Position numbers and translations under genes: made by a program
DNA from: Bacteroidales bacterium UBA5287
GTDB taxonomy: Bacteria; Bacteroidota; Bacteroidia; Bacteroidales; Dysgonomonadaceae
Direction of reading: 5' to 3'
Assembly: GCA_002411345.1 (NCBI GenBank)
Contig: DHSL01000041.1
Span: 98,282-104,145 of the forward strand
DNA length: 5,864 bases
Shown here: piece by piece, positions 1-5,828 of the stretch
Layout: each line of letters opens with the position of its first letter
Numbering within the stretch: position 1 is the first letter of the stretch
The notes under the pieces: model-generated
Database searches by the model: none
Told to the model about the DNA's origin: nothing
What the model saw: only the letters and a program-made list of their open reading frames with translations

Positions 1-21
1 TGAACCATTAGGAATTGAAAT
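1..21 (+). repeat. First CRISPR repeat, cut by the window edge
   Basis: The window starts at base 9 of the repeat; the final 21 bases are present and match the consensus exactly. The truncation is caused by the window boundary, so the array continues to the left and the spacer count of 90 is a minimum. Confidence 0.97.
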
Positions 22-56
22 GGAAGAGAGTCCAAAGGATGATTTACCGTTTTAAA
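22..56 (+). other. Spacer 1: targets 3' end of an SSB gene
   Basis: Read from base 23 on the plus strand, the spacer gives EESPKDDLPF followed by a TAA stop. An acidic tip ending in DDLPF or DDIPF right before the stop is the hallmark of bacterial and phage single-stranded DNA-binding proteins, where it docks replication and repair partners. The spacer therefore probably matches the last codons of a phage SSB gene. Spacer 48 hits the same place in a diverged relative. The match is inferred from ten codons only. Confidence 0.75.
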
Positions 57-85
57 CTTTTAATTGAACCATTAGGAATTGAAAT
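57..85 (+). repeat. CRISPR repeat unit, first complete copy
   Basis: This copy represents all 89 complete repeats. The repeat is AT-rich and contains AATTGAA twice, at repeat bases 6-12 and 21-27. A weak hairpin is possible: AATT (6-9) with AATT (21-24) and CC (13-14) with GG (19-20) around an ATTA loop, with GAA bulged out. Such weak structure is usual for the Cas6-processed repeats of type I-A, I-B and III systems, in contrast to the strong hairpins of types I-E and I-F. Cas6 cutting after base 21 would leave the handle ATTGAAAT. Confidence 0.95.
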
Positions 86-545
86 GATCGAGGAGAGTAA
101 GGCTAAATTACTTGAAATGATCTTTTAATTGAACCATTAGGAATTGAAATTTCCTCTGATATTGCAGCTCTGCATATACGTTTTCAACTTTTAATTGAAC
201 CATTAGGAATTGAAATTACTTATTTTAATTGATATTTGCTTTGCATTGCCTCCCTTTTAATTGAACCATTAGGAATTGAAATCTTAGCCAAAGAATCGTG
301 GATAAGGGTGATTATACAGCTTTTAATTGAACCATTAGGAATTGAAATGACGTGATTCCTAAGATTATTTATTTTGGAGCAATCAACCTTTTAATTGAAC
401 CATTAGGAATTGAAATCGCAAATCTACTTAGAGGGTAAAATCACGACGAGACTTTTAATTGAACCATTAGGAATTGAAATCGACGTAGTTAAGAAAGGTC
501 TTCTTTCTATCCAGTACTTTTAATTGAACCATTAGGAATTGAAAT

Positions 546-583
546 CCTTTTAAACCAAATGAATTTTGCGTCTCTAACATTCC
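546..583 (+). other. Spacer 9: 38-bp version of spacer 70
   Basis: The first 36 bases are identical to spacer 70 (4505-4540); this copy has two more bases (CC) at its right end. The reverse strand reads GMLETQNSFGLK, a good coding frame of unknown family. The shared left end and different right end argue against simple duplication of a repeat-spacer unit. Confidence 0.9.
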
Positions 584-675
584 CTTTTAATTGAACCATT
601 AGGAATTGAAATAATAATATGCTTGCTCCCCTTCTGTAAGTTGTATCTTTTAATTGAACCATTAGGAATTGAAAT

Positions 676-710
676 CTTGTTTTAATGTAATTGTCTCACC
701 ACAATATTTG
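676..710 (+). other. Spacer 11: exact duplicate of spacer 39
   Basis: All 35 bases equal spacer 39 (2493-2527). The reverse strand reads KYCGETITLKQ. The neighbouring spacers of the two copies are different, so the duplication does not extend beyond this unit. Confidence 0.95.
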
Positions 711-1064
711 CTTTTAATTGAACCATTAGGAATTGAAATTCCTTGAAAACAGCTTCTCGTATGTCTCCCCCTTTGCTTTTAATTGAACCATTAGGAATTG
801 AAATATAGACGAATATAGGAATAGGTTGATGGTATTTATCTTTTAATTGAACCATTAGGAATTGAAATCGCCGTAAAAGCCATTAGGATGAGTAATACGA
901 ATATTCTTTTAATTGAACCATTAGGAATTGAAATATGAATCAAGGCGATAATTATACAATAAAGCCCGATCTTTTAATTGAACCATTAGGAATTGAAATG
1001 ATATCATTCAAGGAAATTTACAGTATCTGGAAGGACTTTTAATTGAACCATTAGGAATTGAAAT

Positions 1065-1100
1065 TGCCAAACAGAAACATTGATCTTATCATAACAGACC
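1065..1100 (+). other. Spacer 17: targets a DNA methyltransferase, motif IV
   Basis: Only one plus-strand frame stays open: from base 1067 it reads PNRNIDLIITD, with the first two bases of a proline codon (CC) at the end. DLIITDPPY is the typical form of catalytic motif IV (D/N-PP-Y/F) of N6-adenine and N4-cytosine DNA methyltransferases, and the spacer stops just inside it. The likely target is a phage or plasmid methyltransferase gene, with the crRNA identical to the coding strand. Confidence 0.7.
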
Positions 1101-1258
1101 CTTTTAATTGAACCATTAGGAATTGAAATAATTGAATTAAAATATGTATCAGATATTGATGCTGCTTTTAATTGAACCATTAGGAATTGAAATGATATAC
1201 TTGTCCATGAATTCTGTGAAGTTTGGGATCTTTTAATTGAACCATTAGGAATTGAAAT

Positions 1259-1294
1259 CGGTATCAAATTACTTGATGACAATTGGAATGATCT
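1259..1294 (+). other. Spacer 20: probable overlap with spacer 57
   Basis: The last 11 bases, TGGAATGATCT, also occur at bases 3-13 of spacer 57 (3662-3699). In one common frame spacer 20 reads GIKLLDDNWND and spacer 57 reads WNDLAPCAFQYI. The codon before TGG is AAT in spacer 20 and ends in AC in spacer 57, which would be synonymous if Asn. A shared diverged target is likely but not certain; spacer 57 also has an open reverse frame. Confidence 0.5.
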
Positions 1295-2492
1295 CTTTTA
1301 ATTGAACCATTAGGAATTGAAATCTCCTACTCTTTGACATACGCAAAAAAGAAAGTAAATCTTTTAATTGAACCATTAGGAATTGAAATACTCTTTTGCA
1401 AGTATTTTCTCCTCTCGCTTATTTCTTTTAATTGAACCATTAGGAATTGAAATTCACGAGATAGTCGATATAGTGCATGCCGGGGGGCTCTTTTAATTGA
1501 ACCATTAGGAATTGAAATTATATTGCGTTTAAAATAGGTAAGGCTAAATTATTGCTTTTAATTGAACCATTAGGAATTGAAATTCTGATTTTATTGACTT
1601 GACACCGCTTTCAATCATCCTTTTAATTGAACCATTAGGAATTGAAATAACGAATTTTTTAAATAAATAATAAAAGCCCGACCCTTTTAATTGAACCATT
1701 AGGAATTGAAATAACCAATCCTCAAAATCATGCCCTTTTTGCATTGCCCTTTTAATTGAACCATTAGGAATTGAAATTAAGTTTTGGTATCATCCCAAAA
1801 TATAACCAAATCCTTTTAATTGAACCATTAGGAATTGAAATAAGCTTTTAACCTCATGTTGCCACCCAAAGGATATACTTTTAATTGAACCATTAGGAAT
1901 TGAAATTATTTTTCCGTGCTGAAAAAATTGCTCCTAATCAATCTTTTAATTGAACCATTAGGAATTGAAATCAGAAAGTACAGGCAAGAACAAATATAGA
2001 TGCCGTTCTTTTAATTGAACCATTAGGAATTGAAATCCGCGTTCGAGTGGTTGGACAAAAAAAACGAACGTACTTTTAATTGAACCATTAGGAATTGAAA
2101 TCCTCGAATGAACCAGCAACCGATTTTATTCAGGATCTTTTAATTGAACCATTAGGAATTGAAATCTGATAACATTGTATTGAGCCTTAAATATTCGTTC
2201 ACTTTTAATTGAACCATTAGGAATTGAAATAATCTTATATAATCTTCAACTAATGACTTATTACAAACTTTTAATTGAACCATTAGGAATTGAAATTTGT
2301 ATAGCTTTATATTTCCTAATTGTTCAAATTTCCTTTTAATTGAACCATTAGGAATTGAAATCTATATTGTCTTTATTTAACGAAATATTTGTTTAATACT
2401 TTTAATTGAACCATTAGGAATTGAAATCAAATATAGTAATTTTAATTTTATTTATGATACGGTCTTTTAATTGAACCATTAGGAATTGAAAT

Positions 2493-2527
2493 CTTGTTTT
2501 AATGTAATTGTCTCACCACAATATTTG
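2493..2527 (+). other. Spacer 39: exact duplicate of spacer 11
   Basis: All 35 bases equal spacer 11, which lies 28 units closer to the leader. Either recombination between repeats moved a single unit, or the same protospacer was taken up twice with the same length. Confidence 0.95.
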
Positions 2528-2750
2528 CTTTTAATTGAACCATTAGGAATTGAAATGATAGTTAAGAATATAGGGAACTTCCAGTCAGTCACTTTTAATT
2601 GAACCATTAGGAATTGAAATTCAGAATATGAGGCATCTTTTGAAATTTCAGATATAACTTTTAATTGAACCATTAGGAATTGAAATAATGTAGCGGAAAA
2701 ATTGATTGTAATTGCTATAGCCTTTTAATTGAACCATTAGGAATTGAAAT

Positions 2751-2787
2751 TCTAAACCAACATAAACTGCTTTATATTGTAATGTCT
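2751..2787 (+). other. Spacer 43: possible methyltransferase segment
   Basis: The reverse strand has one open frame, TLQYKAVYVGL followed by GA (D or E). In amino-DNA methyltransferases the DPFxGSGTT motif is followed some 10-15 residues later by a segment such as RKYIGIEL, which this resembles (VYVGLE). It sits next to spacer 44 in the array and points in the same direction, so both may come from one gene. The motif is short and the call is tentative. Confidence 0.4.
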
Positions 2788-2816
2788 CTTTTAATTGAAC
2801 CATTAGGAATTGAAAT

Positions 2817-2852
2817 GTTGTTCCGCTTCCCATAAAAGGGTCATAAATTATA
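2817..2852 (+). other. Spacer 44: targets a DNA methyltransferase, motif I
   Basis: The reverse complement reads IIYDPFMGSGTT. DPFxGSGTT is the S-adenosylmethionine-binding motif I of the N6-adenine/N4-cytosine DNA methyltransferases whose motif IV precedes motif I, and is highly specific to them. The crRNA would be antisense to the methyltransferase mRNA, opposite to spacer 17. No methyltransferase gene exists in this window; the sequence is a captured fragment. Confidence 0.85.
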
Positions 2853-3074
2853 CTTTTAATTGAACCATTAGGAATTGAAATAGGATTGATTGCGTTATCA
2901 ATGCTTTCGAATATAACTTTTAATTGAACCATTAGGAATTGAAATCCTCTTGTCGCTTGTCCTTACAAGTGAAAAAACGTTCTTTTAATTGAACCATTAG
3001 GAATTGAAATTCATTTATCCTGTCAGGCTCATAAATGCTGTTGAACTTTTAATTGAACCATTAGGAATTGAAAT

Positions 3075-3110
3075 CAGGCAGAGAGTGCAAAAGATGATTT
3101 ACCATTTTAA
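3075..3110 (+). other. Spacer 48: second SSB 3'-end spacer, diverged
   Basis: Read from base 3078, it gives AESAKDDLPF and a TAA stop. Over the 34 bp shared with spacer 1 there are four differences: two synonymous (AAG/AAA, CCG/CCA) and two changing residues before the acidic tip (E to A, P to A). The KDDLPF tip and the stop are preserved. The left boundary is 2 bp further upstream than in spacer 1, so this is a separate acquisition and not a copy. Confidence 0.75.
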
Positions 3111-3139
3111 CTTTTAATTGAACCATTAGGAATTGAAAT

Positions 3140-3175
3140 GTAAAAAGTTCTTCTGTCCTAATTGCAAGAAAAAGA
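3140..3175 (+). other. Spacer 49: targets a CxxC zinc-ribbon-like protein
   Basis: From base 3142 the plus strand reads KKFFCPNCKKK. A CPxC knuckle flanked by basic and aromatic residues is typical of zinc ribbons, which are common in small phage regulators, primases and transcription factors. Only one knuckle is visible, so the exact family cannot be named. Confidence 0.5.
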
Positions 3176-3728
3176 CTTTTAATTGAACCATTAGGAATTG
3201 AAATTTGCAATAAGCGGACAATGGTAATTCATGGTCATTATACTTTTAATTGAACCATTAGGAATTGAAATGTCTGAAGTAATATGGTGCTAACATTTTT
3301 AATACTCACTTTTAATTGAACCATTAGGAATTGAAATGTTAAAAGGTAGATTAATAACTTTACTTAAAGTAAACTTTTAATTGAACCATTAGGAATTGAA
3401 ATAAGATAATATATATTTCTTATCTACAATCGATTATCTTTTAATTGAACCATTAGGAATTGAAATATTAATTCAATCATATTAGAACAAGGAGATGAAG
3501 ATCTTTTAATTGAACCATTAGGAATTGAAATTCTAACCGATGATGTAGATGAATACAAAATCTATGACTTTTAATTGAACCATTAGGAATTGAAATTTAG
3601 GCAAGGCAATCGGCTCAATGGGCGGACTAACACTTTTAATTGAACCATTAGGAATTGAAATACTGGAATGATCTCGCGCCTTGCGCCTTTCAGTACATTC
3701 TTTTAATTGAACCATTAGGAATTGAAAT

Positions 3729-3763
3729 GGCGTGAAACGGGCTTATATATACATTTTTATATA
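3729..3763 (+). other. Spacer 58: synonymous variant of spacer 66
   Basis: It is 35 bp and aligned end to end with spacer 66 (4247-4281), differing at bases 2, 14 and 32, all transitions. These share one codon phase: read from base 3731 both spacers encode RETGLYIHFYI, with GGC/GGT and TAT/TAC as the two complete variable codons. This is what homologous genes in related phages would give. The protein is not recognised. Confidence 0.8.
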
Positions 3764-3920
3764 CTTTTAATTGAACCATTAGGAATTGAAATGAGGCTGT
3801 AAAATAGTTGTTGTTAATTCATATATACTTTTAATTGAACCATTAGGAATTGAAATTTTGTATTCAGTATTTACGTCAAAAATCATTTTTACTTTTAATT
3901 GAACCATTAGGAATTGAAAT

Positions 3921-4022
3921 CTGTTATAACCCTCTAAACGTGTCCAAAATTGTTTAACTTTTAATTGAACCATTAGGAATTGAAATCTGTTATAACCCTC
4001 TAAACGTGTCCAAAATTGTTTA
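3921..4022 (+). other. Spacers 61 and 62: adjacent near-identical copies
   Basis: Spacer 61 (3921-3957, 37 bp) and spacer 62 (3987-4022, 36 bp) are identical except for one extra A at the right end of spacer 61. The reverse strand reads KQFWTRLEGYN, a coding-like peptide of unknown family. A simple tandem duplication would preserve length; the 1-bp difference points to two acquisitions, or to slippage at the spacer-repeat junction. Confidence 0.92.
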
Positions 4023-4116
4023 CTTTTAATTGAACCATTAGGAATTGAAATGTGCAAAAGCATGAGGGAATTGAACATAATTGGGATCTTTTAATTGAAC
4101 CATTAGGAATTGAAAT

Positions 4117-4151
4117 TAGAAATATTTAATTAACAAACAATTTAACAATTA
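4117..4151 (+). other. Spacer 64: member of a three-spacer family
   Basis: Spacer 76 (4893-4926) equals the first 34 of its 35 bases. Spacer 84 (5407-5441) has the same left end and differs at bases 6, 18, 33 and 34. The sequence is AT-rich. The changes at bases 6 and 18 are synonymous in a plus-strand frame (KYLINKQF) and also in a minus-strand one (LLIKY), so the coding direction is unclear, and the target could be intergenic. Confidence 0.85.
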
Positions 4152-4246
4152 CTTTTAATTGAACCATTAGGAATTGAAATTAAATAAAGATTCTGAAACC
4201 TACACGGATTTTGAGACCTTTTAATTGAACCATTAGGAATTGAAAT

Positions 4247-4281
4247 GACGTGAAACGGGTTTATATATACATTTTTACATA
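4247..4281 (+). other. Spacer 66: synonymous variant of spacer 58
   Basis: Same length and boundaries as spacer 58, with three transitions at the same codon position. The encoded peptide RETGLYIHFYI, read from base 4249, is unchanged. Spacers do not normally mutate while stored in an array, so the two were probably acquired from different but related genomes. Confidence 0.8.
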
Positions 4282-4373
4282 CTTTTAATTGAACCATTAG
4301 GAATTGAAATCTTCTTACTTCATATTGATGCTTACAAGTTGATGCTTTTAATTGAACCATTAGGAATTGAAAT

Positions 4374-4409
4374 CGTTATTTGGGTAGTAGTTAATCCGTT
4401 GATACATAG
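4374..4409 (+). other. Spacer 68: overlaps spacer 75 by 11 bp
   Basis: The last 11 bases, TTGATACATAG, are the first 11 of spacer 75 (4828-4863). The two would then be overlapping protospacers on one strand of one target. Joined, they give an open plus-strand frame VIWVVVNPLIHSF and a stop, with further codons after it. Confidence 0.6.
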
Positions 4410-4504
4410 CTTTTAATTGAACCATTAGGAATTGAAATTTACCATATTATTCTGAATTGCAGTCTCCAAATCGGCCTTTTAATTGAACCATTAGGAATTG
4501 AAAT

Positions 4505-4540
4505 CCTTTTAAACCAAATGAATTTTGCGTCTCTAACATT
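4505..4540 (+). other. Spacer 70: 36-bp version of spacer 9
   Basis: Identical to the first 36 bases of spacer 9, but 61 positions nearer the old end of the array. It reads METQ-like codons in reverse as in spacer 9 (MLETQNSFGLK). Confidence 0.9.
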
Positions 4541-5828
4541 CTTTTAATTGAACCATTAGGAATTGAAATCAGTTGTAGTAGCCGGATCTCCTTTTTCTAA
4601 CCTGACTTTTAATTGAACCATTAGGAATTGAAATAAGGTTTTCTAGCCCTTAAAAGCTTTACCTCTAGCTTTTAATTGAACCATTAGGAATTGAAATCGG
4701 CTGGACTTTGAGCGAATGGATAACAATGATTGCTTTTAATTGAACCATTAGGAATTGAAATAAGCTTGAATTTGTAAAAACCGAAAATCTTTTTTGTTCT
4801 TTTAATTGAACCATTAGGAATTGAAATTTGATACATAGTTTTTAAGGACGTTTAAAGGGTTATCTTTTAATTGAACCATTAGGAATTGAAATTAGAAATA
4901 TTTAATTAACAAACAATTTAACAATTCTTTTAATTGAACCATTAGGAATTGAAATTATTCAATGAAGCGTTTAGCTTCAAACCAATAGATCTTTTAATTG
5001 AACCATTAGGAATTGAAATATTCTAATAATTTAATATATAAAACATTAATAAAACTTTTAATTGAACCATTAGGAATTGAAATGAACAAAGAGAAGTATT
5101 CATTGAAAAAATGAAACACTTTTAATTGAACCATTAGGAATTGAAATCAAAGTAAATTTGCCTATATATTACAGGAATAAATTCTTTTAATTGAACCATT
5201 AGGAATTGAAATGTAAGTAGTGAGTTATTTAATACATACGAGGATTTACTTTTAATTGAACCATTAGGAATTGAAATGATATATTAATTTACCATTAAAT
5301 AAATGGAATATAGACTTTTAATTGAACCATTAGGAATTGAAATGTTGCAGAGAAAGGGTCTAATCCTTTTATGGGGTCTTTTAATTGAACCATTAGGAAT
5401 TGAAATTAGAAGTATTTAATTAATAAACAATTTAACAAACACTTTTAATTGAACCATTAGGAATTGAAATGTTAAAATTTACGAAGACGAAAAAACAGCT
5501 ATTCACTTTTAATTGAACCATTAGGAATTGAAATATGTGCCTATTGATATAAGCAGAAAAGACCCATGGACTTTTAATTGAACCATTAGGAATTGAAATA
5601 GACCTTCTTGTGAATATCTTGCACACATGTTGTTTCTTTTAATTGAACCATTAGGAATTGAAATAGAAGAAATAGGAATGGTTATACACTCCGAAAGTCT
5701 TTTAATTGAACCATTAGGAATTGAAATTACGACAGGGATAATGAAATAGCGACTCTTGCGGTACTTTTAATTGAACCATTAGGAATTGAAATTTGTCATT
5801 AATTTGTTCGCTTGAGTAATCCATAATT

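Larger units (their letters stand above)
22..1942 (+). other. Spacers 1-30 (leader-proximal part of window)
   Basis: Spacer coordinates in order: 22-56, 86-121, 151-187, 217-253, 283-319, 349-387, 417-451, 481-516, 546-583, 613-646, 676-710, 740-775, 805-839, 869-905, 935-970, 1000-1035, 1065-1100, 1130-1164, 1194-1229, 1259-1294, 1324-1360, 1390-1424, 1454-1489, 1519-1554, 1584-1619, 1649-1683, 1713-1748, 1778-1812, 1842-1877, 1907-1942. Several read as ordinary protein: SSDIAALHIRFQ (3), KGGDIREAVFK (12, reverse), DIIQGNLQYLEG (16), IELKYVSDIDA (18), DILVHEFCEVWD (19), NKREEKILAKE (22, reverse), HEIVDIVHAGGL (23), MIESGVKSIKS (25, reverse), FFRAEKIAPNQ (30). Except for spacers 1 and 17, described separately, I cannot name the target proteins. 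Being nearest the leader, these are the most recently acquired spacers in the window. Confidence 0.93.
1972..3891 (+). other. Spacers 31-60 (middle part)
   Basis: Spacer coordinates in order: 1972-2007, 2037-2072, 2102-2136, 2166-2201, 2231-2267, 2297-2332, 2362-2398, 2428-2463, 2493-2527, 2557-2591, 2621-2657, 2687-2721, 2751-2787, 2817-2852, 2882-2916, 2946-2981, 3011-3045, 3075-3110, 3140-3175, 3205-3242, 3272-3308, 3338-3373, 3403-3437, 3467-3502, 3532-3567, 3597-3632, 3662-3699, 3729-3763, 3793-3827, 3857-3891. Readable translations include QKVQARTNIDAV (31), SNEPATDFIQD (33), SEYEASFEISDI (41), NVFSLVRTSDKR (46, reverse), INSIILEQGDED (54), LTDDVDEYKIY (55), LGKAIGSMGGLT (56, glycine-rich and hydrophobic) and KMIFDVNTEYK (60, reverse). 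Spacers 43, 44, 48, 49 and 58 are described separately. Spacers 37, 38, 52 and 53 are very AT-rich and may come from non-coding DNA. Confidence 0.93.
3921..5828 (+). other. Spacers 61-90 (trailer-proximal, oldest)
   Basis: Spacer coordinates in order: 3921-3957, 3987-4022, 4052-4087, 4117-4151, 4181-4217, 4247-4281, 4311-4344, 4374-4409, 4439-4475, 4505-4540, 4570-4605, 4635-4668, 4698-4732, 4762-4798, 4828-4863, 4893-4926, 4956-4990, 5020-5054, 5084-5118, 5148-5183, 5213-5248, 5278-5314, 5344-5377, 5407-5441, 5471-5505, 5535-5570, 5600-5635, 5665-5698, 5728-5763, 5793-5828. Readable translations include VQKHEGIEHNWD (63), NKDSETYTDFE (65), RLDFERMDNND (73), KLEFVKTENLFC (74), EQREVFIEKMK (79), VSSELFNTYEDL (81), VAEKGSNPFMG (83), VKIYEDEKTAI (85), VPIDISRKDPW (86), EEIGMVIHSES (88), YDRDNEIATLAV (89) and IMDYSSEQIND (90, reverse). 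Most of the related or repeated spacers have a member in this section. Confidence 0.93.

Noticed and set aside
223..232. TTTTAATTGA inside spacer 4, ten bases identical to the repeat
   Set aside because: The spacer has a normal 37-bp length and nothing else of the repeat follows. In AT-rich DNA this is probably chance, not a degenerate repeat.
880..888. CCATTAGGA inside spacer 14 (and GGAATTGAA in spacer 63, 4067-4075), matching the repeat core
   Set aside because: Nine-base matches without extension, in spacers of normal length, are compatible with chance.
1454..1489. The G-run in spacer 23 (CCGGGGGGC) as a structural or regulatory element
   Set aside because: It lies within a normal spacer that reads HEIVDIVHAGGL; the G-run is explained by two glycine codons and their neighbours.
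935..1683. Spacers 15 and 26 both ending near TAAA(A)GCCCGA
   Set aside because: The shared part is short and needs a 1-bp gap; the remaining sequence is unrelated. Too weak to call a common target.
2817..2852. A methyltransferase gene in the window, suggested by DPFMGSGTT
   Set aside because: The motif is confined to one spacer and is flanked by repeats on both sides. It is a captured fragment of a target gene.
4570..4605. Spacer 71 reading VVVAGSPFSNL as a cytosine methyltransferase motif
   Set aside because: The catalytic motif IV of C5-cytosine methyltransferases needs a Pro-Cys pair; here it is Pro-Phe. The reverse frame (QVRKRRSGYYN) is equally open.
1004..5626. Eight minus-strand reading frames of 60-99 codons, within 1004-1282, 1544-1744, 2479-2932, 3533-3715, 3779-4360 and 5432-5626
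   Set aside because: Each is built from the reverse-strand translations of the repeat, ISIPNGSIK and FQFLMVQLK, joined by spacer codons. They alternate frame with spacer length and several start at the ATG inside the repeat (MVQLK). They are array artefacts, not genes or a repeat-protein family.
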